Assembly (NCBI RefSeq): GCF_030499575.1
Contig: NZ_JASTLC010000001.1
Location: forward strand, 6,162,001-6,226,000
Length of the DNA stretch: 64,000 bases
Direction: 5' to 3'
Origin: Streptomyces sp. DG2A-72
GTDB lineage: Bacteria; Actinomycetota; Actinomycetes; Streptomycetales; Streptomycetaceae
The notes beneath the pieces are model-generated. The model worked only from the letters and a program-made list of their open reading frames with translations, ran no database searches and was not told where the DNA came from. Within the stretch, counting starts at the first letter, position 1; each line of letters begins with the position of its first letter. This document shows, piece after piece, positions 44,041 to 52,364 of this stretch. Position numbers and translations under genes: made by a program.

Positions 44041-45171
44041 ATGCCCCGCCGTACCACCGGAATCACCGGAATCACCAGAATCACTGAAGCCACCGGAGTG
44101 TCCCGGCGTACCGCCGCCAAGGCGACGGCCGCCACCGGTCTGGCCGTCCTGTTCGGCGCGGCGACCGGCACGACCCGCGCCCGGGCGGCCACCCGGCTGA
44201 GCGGACCTGGTGAAGCCGGCTGCGGTTCGCCAGCGCCGCCAAGGGGCGCGGGGCTGTGTCGATCAGCGGCTTCGCCGCGGGGCGCGACCAGCAACGACGG
44301 CGCCGCAGACGAACGACGGCGCAACGCGGCACTTCCAGCGGAGCGCTTGGCGCCGCGCACCCTGGACCTCGCCGTGCCCTCCGCCGCCCTGGGCCGCAGC
44401 GCGCCGGTGCGGCTGATCCTGCCGTCCGGCTTCGACACGGCCGCCGGGCGGAGGTATCCCGTGCTGTATCTGCTGCACGGCGCCCACGACGACTACACGT
44501 CCTGGACCCGGGAGACGGACATCGAGTCCTTCACCGAGGGCCGGGACCTGATCGTGGCGATGCCGGACGCGGGCCCCACGGGCATCCCCAGTGCCTGGCG
44601 CGACGGCCCGGACTACGAGACGTTCCAGGTCGAGGAGGTTCCGGCGCTGCTCGCGCGGGACTACCGGGCCTCCGGCGTACGGGCCGTCGCCGGCGTGTCG
44701 ACGGGCGGCTACGGCGCGATGGCGCACGCGGCCCGCCATCCGGGCGTCTTCACCGCCGCCGCCTCCTACAGCGGTGTCCTCGACACCACCGCGCCCGGGG
44801 TGCCGGCCATCGTGGACGCGATCGTCGCCCGCGAGGGACTGTCACCGGCCTCACTGTGGGGCAACCCGCTCCTCAACCTCCTCACCTGGCGGGCCTTCAA
44901 CCCGCGCGCCCGCGCCGACGGACTGCGCGGCACGGCCCTGTACGTCTCGCAGGGCAGCGGACTGGCCGGCGGCATCGGCGACTGGCTGCCCGAGGCACTG
45001 GAGAGCGCCCTGTGGCCCTCGGCCCGCGGCTTCGCCGCCGCGCTCGCGCGCAGGGGTATCCCGGCCACCACGCACTTCTACGCGGGAGGGGGACACAGCT
45101 GGGCGTACTGGAAGGGGGAGTTCACAGCGTCGTGGCCGATCCTCGCCCACGCTCTGGGCGTGCCGGAGTGA
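44041..45171 (+). CDS. secreted esterase, antigen 85/esterase D-like
   Basis: A 376-residue protein with a Tat-like signal (SRRTAAKATAATG, then a hydrophobic stretch to ARA near residue 57), a 45-residue low-complexity linker and an alpha/beta-hydrolase domain. LYLLHGAHDDYTSWTRE, the nucleophile loop GVSTGGYGAM and GGHSWAYWKGEF near the C-terminus match the esterase family that includes mycolyltransferases. The linker is encoded by an inverted copy of the GC-rich repeat. The N-terminus has a 9-bp tandem repeat (GITGITRIT). GAGGAG supports ATG 44041; GTG 44098 is an alternative. It follows the PKS by 39 bp, so an acyl-transfer role is possible. Confidence 0.8.
   Translation: MPRRTTGITGITRITEATGVSRRTAAKATAATGLAVLFGAATGTTRARAATRLSGPGEAGCGSPAPPRGAGLCRSAASPRGATSNDGAADERRRNAALPAERLAPRTLDLAVPSAALGRSAPVRLILPSGFDTAAGRRYPVLYLLHGAHDDYTSWTRETDIESFTEGRDLIVAMPDAGPTGIPSAWRDGPDYETFQVEEVPALLARDYRASGVRAVAGVSTGGYGAMAHAARHPGVFTAAASYSGVLDTTAPGVPAIVDAIVAREGLSPASLWGNPLLNLLTWRAFNPRARADGLRGTALYVSQGSGLAGGIGDWLPEALESALWPSARGFAAALARRGIPATTHFYAGGGHSWAYWKGEFTASWPILAHALGVPE
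44241..44308 (-). repeat. GC-rich repeat embedded in frame in the esterase gene
   Basis: On the minus strand this reads CAGCCCCGCGCCCCTT at its end and includes the hairpin GCGGC-TTC-GCCGC (44266-44278). It resembles the long form of the intergenic repeat family. It encodes linker residues about 67-90 of the secreted esterase without breaking the frame. Confidence 0.7.
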
Positions 45172-45293
45172 TGTCCGCGCCATGGGGGCACGGAACGGAG
45201 CGGCGAGGACGTCCGTCCTACCCAGGACGTCCCACTCGTCCCACGGGCAACAGCGCGCGGGCGAGTCGCTTCCGGGCGAAAGGAGTGTCCCCG

Positions 45294-46514
45294 ATGGCTG
45301 TTGGCACGCCGCACGAGGTGCCGGAGGCGCGCGGAGCCGTGCCCGCGCCGCCCGGGTTGGTGGAGCTGCTGCGGGCCCGGCTGGAGGAGGTGGCCGATGG
45401 GGTGGACGAGGAGGTACGCAGCCGGGTTCCCGAGTACGCGCGGCTCGGCGACGACACCGACCGCAAGCGGCTGCGGGACGGCGTGGTGCAGGCGCTCACC
45501 CTGTTCGTCGACCACATCGCCGACCCGCGCAACAACGGGGAGTCGATCGCGGCGACGTACTACGAACTCGGGCGCGGCGAGGCCCTGGAGGGCCGCGGTC
45601 TGGACCCGCTGCAGTCCGCGCTGCGCGTCGGCGGCATGCACGCCTGGCGGCAGCTGTGCCGCACGGCGGAGGAGCTGGGGCTGGACTCGACGGTCATGGC
45701 CGCGCTGGGCGAGCTCGCCTTCCGCACGGTGCACGAGGTCGCGGAGGCGGCTGCCGCCGGTTACGCGGAGGCCCAGCTGCGCAGCACGGACGAGGTGGAG
45801 CGGCGCCGCAGGCGCCTGCTGGACCTGCTCCTGGGCGAGGGCCCGGTGGCCTTGGAGGCCGTGCAGGACCTGGCGCACCAGGCCCGGTGGCCGGTGCCGC
45901 GGCAGGTCGCCGTCGTCGCCCTCGCGGCCACTCCCGAACAGCGCGAGGAGGAGCGGCCGTTATCCATGGCGGACGCGCTGGTGGACATGGAGTCCCGGCC
46001 GCCCCGCATGCTGGTGCCCGACCCCGATCGCCCCGGGCGGTGGGCCGGCCGCGGTTTCGCGCTCGCGCTGCGCGGACGTCCCGCCGCGATCGGCCCGACG
46101 GTCCCGCTCACCGCGGCAGCGCAGTCCCTGCGCTGGGCCACCCGGGCGCTGGGCCTGATGGGGCGCGGAGTCCTGCCCGGGCAGGGTGTGGTGCGGTGCG
46201 CCGACCACCTGTCGACCCTCCTGCTGCACGCCGACGAGCCGCTCCTCGCCGAACTCCGGGCAACCGCCCTGACCCCGCTCGACGAGGTCTCGGCCGGCCA
46301 GCGCGCCCGGCTCGCCGAGACGCTGCTGGCCTGGCTGCTCAGCGGCAGCAACGTGCCCGACGTCGCCGCCCGGCTGCACATCCACCCGCAGACGGTCCGC
46401 TACCGGCTGCGCCAGCTGGACAAGCTGTTCGGCGACACCCTGCACGATCCGGGGGCCCGCCTCGACCTCGTGCTCGCCCTGCGCGCCGAATCGCTGCGCG
46501 CACAACCGGAGTAG
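45294..46514 (+). CDS. PucR/CdaR-type transcriptional regulator
   Basis: A 406-residue protein with a C-terminal PucR helix-turn-helix (about 345-400): SNVPDVAARLHIHPQTVRYR followed by LRQLDKLFGDTLHDP. The N-terminal 170 residues resemble the RsbR/FasR-like regulatory region (YARLGDDTDRKRLRDGV). S. coelicolor FasR, the activator of fatty-acid synthesis genes, belongs to this family, so a lipid-related role here is plausible. I chose ATG 45294 with AAGGAG 8 bp upstream, not the long upstream frame that overlaps the esterase. Its likely targets are the flanking lipid genes. Confidence 0.85.
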   Translation: MAVGTPHEVPEARGAVPAPPGLVELLRARLEEVADGVDEEVRSRVPEYARLGDDTDRKRLRDGVVQALTLFVDHIADPRNNGESIAATYYELGRGEALEGRGLDPLQSALRVGGMHAWRQLCRTAEELGLDSTVMAALGELAFRTVHEVAEAAAAGYAEAQLRSTDEVERRRRRLLDLLLGEGPVALEAVQDLAHQARWPVPRQVAVVALAATPEQREEERPLSMADALVDMESRPPRMLVPDPDRPGRWAGRGFALALRGRPAAIGPTVPLTAAAQSLRWATRALGLMGRGVLPGQGVVRCADHLSTLLLHADEPLLAELRATALTPLDEVSAGQRARLAETLLAWLLSGSNVPDVAARLHIHPQTVRYRLRQLDKLFGDTLHDPGARLDLVLALRAESLRAQPE

Positions 46515-46519
46515 CCCGA

Positions 46520-46551
46520 CTACTCATTGGCTACCCATTGACTACTCATTG
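46520..46551 (+). repeat. three 10-bp direct repeats with 11-bp period
   Basis: CTACTCATTG (46520-46529), CTACCCATTG (46531-46540) and CTACTCATTG (46542-46551) follow each other at one helical turn, just after the regulator stop codon and about 120 bp before the cutinase start. The arrangement suits cooperative binding of a regulator, possibly the adjacent PucR-type protein. Confidence 0.6.
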
Positions 46552-46556
46552 AGCGA

Positions 46557-46580
46557 AGAAAAAGCCGCCGCTTTTCTTTC
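46557..46580 (+). terminator. terminator-like hairpin after the regulator gene
   Basis: AAAAGC (46560-46565) pairs with GCTTTT (46570-46575) around CGCC. Further A/T pairs extend the stem, and CTTTC follows. It is a short intrinsic terminator candidate between the regulator and the cutinase gene. Confidence 0.5.
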
Positions 46581-46672
46581 TTCTGTCCATAACACCCGGC
46601 AGATCCGGGCGAATACTTTCGAGTCCTCCTTTCCCGCAGGCGCGTCATGCGCCCCCACATGGAGGACGGCCC

Positions 46673-47314
46673 ATGCGTATTCGTTCGTGTCTCGCCGCGC
46701 TCTCGCTGCTCGGCGGGGCCTCGGTCGCCACCCTCACGGCGCCCTCGGCGTCGGCCGTGGCCTGCTCGGACATCGAGGTCGTCGCTGCTCGCGGCACCTT
46801 CGAGCCGGGCACGCTCGGCTTCATTGTCGGCGATCCGGTGTACTCCGCACTGCAGAAGAAGCTGACCGGCAAAACCCTTTCCAGCTACAAGGTGAATTAC
46901 CCGGCGGACCTTTCACCCACTTCGGCCGCACGGGGAAACGCGGATCTGGTGAATCACGTCAACAGCCAGGCCTCCGCGTGCCCGAACCAGCGGTTCATTC
47001 TCGTGGGCTATTCACAGGGCGCGAACGTCGTCGACAACTCGATCGGCATCAGCAGCGCCGGCGCGGTGGTCGGCAGCCCGATCGTGGCCACCCTGCCGGC
47101 GGCGGTCGAGCCGAAGGTCGCCGCGGTGCTGCTGTTCGGCAACCCGATCCGGGCCCTCGGCAAGAGCGTCACGGGCACCTACCAGAGCCGCACGATCGAC
47201 TTCTGCGCCAAGGGCGACCCCATCTGTGAGAACGGTGGGAACGACATGGGTGCCCACCTCGGCTACACGGCCGACGCGGACGCCGCCGCCGCGTTCGCGG
47301 CGGGCAAGGTCTGA
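46673..47314 (+). CDS. secreted cutinase-family esterase (Culp-like)
   Basis: A 213-residue protein with a Sec signal peptide (cleavage near SASAVA, residue 29). The cutinase fold is shown by DIEVVAARGTFEPGT at the N-terminus, the nucleophile motif LVGYSQGANVV (Ser near 116) and DFCAKGDPICENGGNDMGAH carrying the catalytic Asp and, further on, His. Four cysteines can form the two usual disulfides. Actinobacterial Culp proteins are lipases or phospholipases. Culp6 (Rv3802c) sits in the mycolate locus of M. tuberculosis. GGAGG lies 7 bp before the ATG. Confidence 0.9.
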   Translation: MRIRSCLAALSLLGGASVATLTAPSASAVACSDIEVVAARGTFEPGTLGFIVGDPVYSALQKKLTGKTLSSYKVNYPADLSPTSAARGNADLVNHVNSQASACPNQRFILVGYSQGANVVDNSIGISSAGAVVGSPIVATLPAAVEPKVAAVLLFGNPIRALGKSVTGTYQSRTIDFCAKGDPICENGGNDMGAHLGYTADADAAAAFAAGKV

Positions 47315-47322
47315 GCCGTACG

Positions 47323-47372
47323 ACACGAACAGCGGCCCGGGGAGGTGCGACTTCCCGGGCCGCTATTCGTGT
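47323..47372. terminator. bidirectional terminator between convergent genes
   Basis: ACACGAA (47323-47329) with TTCGTGT (47366-47372), and AGCGGCCCGGG (47331-47341) with CCCGGGCCGCT (47354-47364), form an 18-bp stem with one mismatch. It lies between the cutinase stop and the end of the minus-strand hydrolase gene. Confidence 0.85.
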
Positions 47373-47391
47373 CTGTACTGCTGTCGTACTG

Positions 47392-49113
47392 CTATCGCGG
47401 GTCCCCGGCGAACCGCGCCAGGTTGGCGGATACCGGCTCGGGCCGGCCGTTGTTCTGTGCCGGCGCCGCGGTCAGCACATCGAGGTGCTGGTAGCCGTCG
47501 GCGACCACGGGGTGCAGGTCGGCCGGGACGCGGCCGGCCAGCAGGCCGTCGCCCGCGAGCACGGTCAGGGTGGGGTTGGCGGTGAGCCCGCCGGGATGTA
47601 CGACGAGCCGCTTCACCTGCGGTGAGGTGGCCAGCTCCAGGTCGGTGACCAGCTTGGTCGGGAAGTACTGCTCGGTGAAGTCCAGCGGCTGCTCGGCCAG
47701 GCTCCGGGCCAGCTCCTGGATGTCGGTGACCTCCTTGCCCGCGTCGGTGAACGGCGTGCCGTCGGCCGACCTGTACCCGGGATCGTCGGCGTCACCGACA
47801 CGGTCGTAATTGCGCCAGGTGTACAGCGGCCCCCCGGGCCGGTCCGGGATGGCCTTGTACTCCGTGCCGAACAGCCCGGGCTGCTCCTGACCGCTGTTGG
47901 CGACGGGGAAGTTCTTGTCGGCGACGGGCCCGCCGTCGAAGAACCCGACGCTGCTCTGCAGGAAGGCGAGCGGTACGGAGTGGTCGTCCAGCAGGGCGCC
48001 CAGTACCGCCTCGTTGGTGAGCCGGAAGTCCTTCACGGCGGGGGAGCCGGTGAGGAAGGCGGCGGCGTCCTTGGAGAACAGGAAGCGGTTGGTGGCCTCG
48101 ATGTTGAGGTCGGACGGCAGATAACGGGGCAGGTCGGCCTCGGTTCCTGGATCGCGTACGGCACCCAGGCCGGCGATGGCGAGCAGCGTCATGGTCTGGG
48201 GGTTGAGCAGCACCGGGGCGGACAACGACCGTGGCAGCACTCCGCTGTCGAGGCCGGCCTGTACGACGCCGTATCCGAGGCCGATGTCGGGCAGGTTGGT
48301 GTCGTCCGGGATGCTGCCGCTGAGGTCGGCGAGTGAGGTGGAGACGGTGGTGTCGAGGGCGAAGTAGCCGGCGCACTGGTTGTAGCCGGCGTCGGCCGTG
48401 GTCGCCGGGTTGCCGTCGAAGTCGGCGGCGGCGAAGTACCCGGTGACGACGCCGCCCAGCGAGTGCCCGCCGCACAGCACCTTGCGCCCTCGCAGCGCCT
48501 GGTCGGGCAACTCGGCGGTGAGCAGGTCGTACTGGTCCCGGACGGTCTGCTCGATGCCGAGCCGCGCCATCCAGCCCAGCTTGTCGTTGCCGGCGAAGCC
48601 CCCGAAGGTCCGGCCGTCGACCTGCTTGCCGCGGTAGTAGTAGTCGACGGCCGTGTGCTGGTCGCCGGAGGCGATGCCGGTGCGGTCCTCCAGGCAGTTG
48701 GAGCGGCGGTCCAGCGCCCAGAACTCGATGTGCCGGCCCTGCTCGGCGGCCGCCGCCACCGTGTTGCGGGCGACGCTGTCGAAGGCCCCGGCGCCCTCCA
48801 GGATGCCCGGCTGGGCGACGAGGATCCGGTCCGCGTCGGCGGAGGCGGCCGGCCCGTCGGCGGCGCGGTAGCGCAGATACGACAGCCAGTCGCACGCGGC
48901 CGGGCGGGGGCCCGCCGACTTGGGCAACGGCACCTTCACCCGCACCACTGACTCGCGCACCCCGGCGACCGCCGACTCCACGGCCACGGGGGTCTCGGTC
49001 CGCGCCTCGTCCGCACGGGCGCCAGGGGCCGCCGCTGTGAGCGTCCCCGCGGTCAACAGCGCCGCCAGCGCGACACCGCGCCACGTTCTTTTCCTGCTGC
49101 GAATCGTGTCCAT
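47392..49113 (-). CDS. secreted alpha/beta hydrolase (lipase-like)
   Basis: A 573-residue protein with a clear signal peptide (basic start, hydrophobic stretch to about residue 34, ARADE). The alpha/beta-hydrolase nucleophile motif is CGGHSLGGVVTG near residue 220. Paired cysteines fit an external enzyme. The C-terminal segment contains a conserved-looking VADGYQHLDVLTAAPAQNN with a candidate catalytic His. The substrate is unknown. The adjacency to cutinase, esterase and a condensing PKS suggests lipid or lipid-ester processing. Confidence 0.75.
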   Translation of the reverse strand: MDTIRSRKRTWRGVALAALLTAGTLTAAAPGARADEARTETPVAVESAVAGVRESVVRVKVPLPKSAGPRPAACDWLSYLRYRAADGPAASADADRILVAQPGILEGAGAFDSVARNTVAAAAEQGRHIEFWALDRRSNCLEDRTGIASGDQHTAVDYYYRGKQVDGRTFGGFAGNDKLGWMARLGIEQTVRDQYDLLTAELPDQALRGRKVLCGGHSLGGVVTGYFAAADFDGNPATTADAGYNQCAGYFALDTTVSTSLADLSGSIPDDTNLPDIGLGYGVVQAGLDSGVLPRSLSAPVLLNPQTMTLLAIAGLGAVRDPGTEADLPRYLPSDLNIEATNRFLFSKDAAAFLTGSPAVKDFRLTNEAVLGALLDDHSVPLAFLQSSVGFFDGGPVADKNFPVANSGQEQPGLFGTEYKAIPDRPGGPLYTWRNYDRVGDADDPGYRSADGTPFTDAGKEVTDIQELARSLAEQPLDFTEQYFPTKLVTDLELATSPQVKRLVVHPGGLTANPTLTVLAGDGLLAGRVPADLHPVVADGYQHLDVLTAAPAQNNGRPEPVSANLARFAGDPR

Positions 49114-49167
49114 GCCACGAACGCTAGGTTCCGGGGACCGCCCCGCTCAGCAGGTGCTGACAGGAAC

Positions 49168-50160
49168 TCAGTTTTCCGGTACGCCCTTGTCCCCGGCGGA
49201 CAAAACGCCCTGCTGGACGCCGCTCGTCTTCACCGGACGCCCACGCTGCCCGGCCCACAGCCATTTCTGTGCCAGGAGTGTGAGGGTGCCGGCCAGGGTG
49301 ATGCCCAGCAGGTTGAGCAGGAGTTGTTCGGTGGAGCCCCAGGTCTGCTTGGTGTCGCCGTAGCTCAGGGCGACCGCCGCGTTGGCTGCCGCGGGGACTG
49401 TCGTCACGGAGATGGCTACGCCTACCAGGGCGCCCGACTTGGCTGAAGTGAGGGAGAGGGTGCCCGCGATGCCGGCCAGGACCGCCACGATGAAGGAGAA
49501 CTCGTCGGGGGCGTAGATGAAGGCGGTGTTGGGCCGTGTGGCGTCCAACTGCTCCCGCGTGAACTCTCCGATCGAGTCCATGAAGAGGCTGAAGGCGACG
49601 GTCACCGCCATCGCCACCGCGAAGCCGACCAGCAGGGCGATCAGTGAGCGCACGGCGAGGCGGGGATGGCGCTGGACGATCGCCGTGGAGAAGCCGGCCA
49701 GCGGGCCGAACTCCGGGCCGACCGCCATCGCGCCCACGATCAGGATCGCGTTGTCGAGCACGACACCGCAGGCCGCGATCATCGTGGCGAGCGTGATGAA
49801 GGCGACGTAGGTGATCGACAGGGTCGACTCCTCGTGCGTCGCTTCGGCGAGGTGCTCCCACAGGACCGCGTCCGCGGCCTCGCCGGGCGCCTCGTCCTCG
49901 GCCTTGTCGGCGCGCTTGGACAGCGACAGGTCGATGTTCTCGACGGCGATGGACCCGAGCTTGTCGAGGTCCAACTCCTGCAGCTTGCTGAGGAGTTCGT
50001 CGCCCGCCTCGCGCGCCACGTCGCACATCACCACGTCCCCCGCCGGGTTGCGGGCCGTGCCCGGCAGCACCACGAGGTGGGTGGTGCCGACGGTCTTCTC
50101 GATCAGGCGGACCACGTCGGCCGTCTTGTCGGACGGCGTGATCAGGCGGAGGTGCAGCAT
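49168..50160 (-). CDS. DUF389-family membrane protein
   Basis: A 330-residue protein. The N-terminal soluble domain (1-115) starts LHLRLITPSDKTADVVRLIE. The membrane part (about 120-310) has about six helices, including DNAILIVGAMAVGPEFGPLA, a strong signature of the DUF389/TIGR00341 family. The function of the family is not established. It lies 16 bp downstream of coaA on the same strand, a pairing probably conserved in streptomycetes. Confidence 0.85.
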   Translation of the reverse strand: MLHLRLITPSDKTADVVRLIEKTVGTTHLVVLPGTARNPAGDVVMCDVAREAGDELLSKLQELDLDKLGSIAVENIDLSLSKRADKAEDEAPGEAADAVLWEHLAEATHEESTLSITYVAFITLATMIAACGVVLDNAILIVGAMAVGPEFGPLAGFSTAIVQRHPRLAVRSLIALLVGFAVAMAVTVAFSLFMDSIGEFTREQLDATRPNTAFIYAPDEFSFIVAVLAGIAGTLSLTSAKSGALVGVAISVTTVPAAANAAVALSYGDTKQTWGSTEQLLLNLLGITLAGTLTLLAQKWLWAGQRGRPVKTSGVQQGVLSAGDKGVPEN

Positions 50161-50176
50161 GGGGGCAGGGTAGCGG

Positions 50177-51175
50177 TCACAACTTGCGCAGACTGAGCCG
50201 CTGCACCTTGTGGTCGGGGCCCTTGCGGATGATCAGGGTGGCGCGGCCCCGGGTGGGGGCCACGTTCTCGATGAGGTTCGGCCTGTTGATCGTGCGCCAG
50301 GTGGTGCGAGCGTAGTCGAGGGCCTCCTCCTCGGAGACCTGGGTGTACTTGCGGAAGTACGAGGACGGGTTCTGGAAGGCGGTGTCGCGGAGTTTGCGGA
50401 ACCGGTTCAGATACCAGCGCTCGATGTCCTCGGGGCGGGCGTCGACGTACACGCTGAAGTCGAAGTAGTCGGCGAGACCGACGCGGGTGCGGCCGTCCTT
50501 GCCGGGGAGGGCGGGCTGGAGGACGTTCAGGCCCTCGACGATCAGGATGTCCGGGCGGCGGACGGTGAGCTGCTGGCCCGGGACGATGTCGTAGATCAGG
50601 TGGGAGTAGACGGGGGCCGTGACCTCGTCCTTGCCCGCCTTGATGTCGGCGACGAAGCGGGTGAGCGCGCGGCGGTCGTACGACTCGGGGAAACCCTTCC
50701 GCGACATCAGGCCGCGGGCCTGCAACTCCTTGGTGGGCAGGAGGAATCCGTCGGTGGTGACCCGCTCCACGCGCGGGTGCTCGGGCCAGCGGGAGAGCAG
50801 GGCCTGGAGGAGGCGGGCGACCGTGGACTTTCCTACGGCCACGGAGCCGGCGACGCCTATGACGAACGGGGTGCCGGACTGGGAGCCCTTCTCGCCGGTG
50901 TCACCGAGGAAGGTGTTCAGGGCGCCGCGGAGGCCGTCGGTGGCGCCGATGTAGAGGTTGAGGAGCCGGGACAGCGGGAGGTAGATGTCCCGCACCTCGT
51001 CGAGGTCGATGACATCGCCGAGGCCGCGCAGCTTCTCGACCTCCTCGGCGGTGAGGGGGAGCGGCGTCTTGTCGCGCAGCGCGCTCCACTGCGTGCGGGT
51101 GAGGTCGACGTAGGGAGTCGCCTCCGGCCTGTGCCGGTGGGCGCTCCGGGGCATCGGGGAGACCGGAGAGATCAC
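50177..51175 (-). CDS. coaA: pantothenate kinase, type I
   Basis: A 332-residue enzyme phosphorylating pantothenate, the first and regulated step of coenzyme A synthesis. The P-loop is [15 protein letters not shown] (about 108-122). [32 protein letters not shown] and [13 protein letters not shown] match CoaA. The start is GTG. CoA supply links it functionally to acpS later in the window, but there is no operon connection. Confidence 0.96.
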   Translation of the reverse strand: MISPVSPMPRSAHRHRPEATPYVDLTRTQWSALRDKTPLPLTAEEVEKLRGLGDVIDLDEVRDIYLPLSRLLNLYIGATDGLRGALNTFLGDTGEKGSQSGTPFVIGVAGSVAVGKSTVARLLQALLSRWPEHPRVERVTTDGFLLPTKELQARGLMSRKGFPESYDRRALTRFVADIKAGKDEVTAPVYSHLIYDIVPGQQLTVRRPDILIVEGLNVLQPALPGKDGRTRVGLADYFDFSVYVDARPEDIERWYLNRFRKLRDTAFQNPSSYFRKYTQVSEEEALDYARTTWRTINRPNLIENVAPTRGRATLIIRKGPDHKVQRLSLRKL

Positions 51176-51317
51176 AGTCCATTGTTACGGGAGTACGAAC
51201 AGTCGGCGGGGTGGGGTCCGTCACGCGGTCGGCTTTCGGGGCGAACCCGGGCAAGACGGGGAATGTCAGTGGCGTGCGTCACAGTTGTGGGAAGGGTGGG
51301 CCCAGGCCGGGGTCCAT

Positions 51318-51351
51318 GAACGTCGAGGGGTGACGAACGTCGAGGGGTGAC
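51318..51351 (+). repeat. perfect tandem 17-bp repeat carrying two Shine-Dalgarno sites
   Basis: GAACGTCGAGGGGTGAC occurs at 51318-51334 and exactly again at 51335-51351, ending 2 bp before the ATG of the ABC ATPase gene. Each unit contains GAGGGG. The first unit also lies inside a five-codon frame ATG AAC GTC GAG GGG TGA (51316-51333). Confidence 0.85.
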
Positions 51352-51353
51352 CC

Positions 51354-52364
51354 ATGACCTATGCGATTGAGGCGGAAGGCCTGGTCAAACGGTTCAAGGG
51401 GACCGAGGCGCTGGCCGGGGTCGATCTGGGGGCCCGTAAGGGCTCGGTGCTCGGGCTGCTGGGTCCCAACGGCGCGGGGAAGACGACCGCCGTGCGGATC
51501 TTCGCGACCCTGCTGCGTCCCGACGCCGGCCGGGCCCATGTGGCCGGTCATGACGTGGTCCGGGACGCCGGGGTCGTCCGCGCCCTGGTCGGGCTGACCG
51601 GGCAGTACGCGGCGGTGGACGAGAACCTGACCGGCACGGAGAACCTGCTGCTCATCGGCCGACTGCTCGGTCTGCCGCGGCGGGAGGCCAAGGCGAGGGC
51701 GGGTGAGCTGCTGGAGCGCTTTCAGCTGACGGACGCGGCCGGACGGGCCGTGAAGACCTTCTCCGGCGGCATGCGCAGGCGGCTGGACCTCGCGGCCAGC
51801 CTGGTGGGCCGGCCCAGCATCCTCTTCCTCGACGAGCCGACCACCGGCCTGGACCCGCACAGCCGCGGTGAGCTCTGGGACCTGCTGCGGGGCCTGGTCG
51901 CTGACGGCGCGACCGCCCTGCTGACCACGCAGTATCTGAACGAGGCCGATGTACTCGCCGACGACATCGTGGTGATCGACAAGGGCCGGGTGATCGCCGA
52001 GGGCACCCCGGACCAGCTGAAGTCGCAGGTCGGCGGGCAGGTGCTGCAACTGCGCCCGGTGCTGGCGCAGGACCTCGCGCGGGCGCATCGGCTGGTCGCC
52101 CAGGCGGCCGGGCCGCAGACCCAGATCGAGGGAGAGGCGATCACGGCCCCGGTGAACGACCCCCAGCTCATGCCTGCCGTGGTGCGCACGCTCGACCGCG
52201 AGGGCATCGCGGTGGGCGAGCTGGCGCTGCGCCGCTCCTCGCTGGACGAGGTGTTCCTGGCCCTGACCGGCCACCGTGCCGAGCCGGGCGAGCCGGAGAG
52301 CGACGGCGGTGCGGCCGTACGAGACTCCGAGGCTGAGCGGGAGAAGGCGGTGAGCCGGTCATGA
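51354..52364 (+). CDS. ABC transporter ATP-binding protein, DrrA-like
   Basis: A 336-residue ATPase. Walker A is GPNGAGKTTAVR (about 37-48), the signature is FSGGMRRRLDLA (about 134-145), Walker B is ILFLDEPTTGLD and the switch His lies in TTQYLNEADVLADD. The C-terminal domain matches drug-resistance (DrrA/daunorubicin) exporters. Its 3' end overlaps the permease start (ATGA), so both are made together. A tandem 17-bp repeat precedes its start. The substrate cannot be deduced. Confidence 0.92.
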   Translation: MTYAIEAEGLVKRFKGTEALAGVDLGARKGSVLGLLGPNGAGKTTAVRIFATLLRPDAGRAHVAGHDVVRDAGVVRALVGLTGQYAAVDENLTGTENLLLIGRLLGLPRREAKARAGELLERFQLTDAAGRAVKTFSGGMRRRLDLAASLVGRPSILFLDEPTTGLDPHSRGELWDLLRGLVADGATALLTTQYLNEADVLADDIVVIDKGRVIAEGTPDQLKSQVGGQVLQLRPVLAQDLARAHRLVAQAAGPQTQIEGEAITAPVNDPQLMPAVVRTLDREGIAVGELALRRSSLDEVFLALTGHRAEPGEPESDGGAAVRDSEAEREKAVSRS

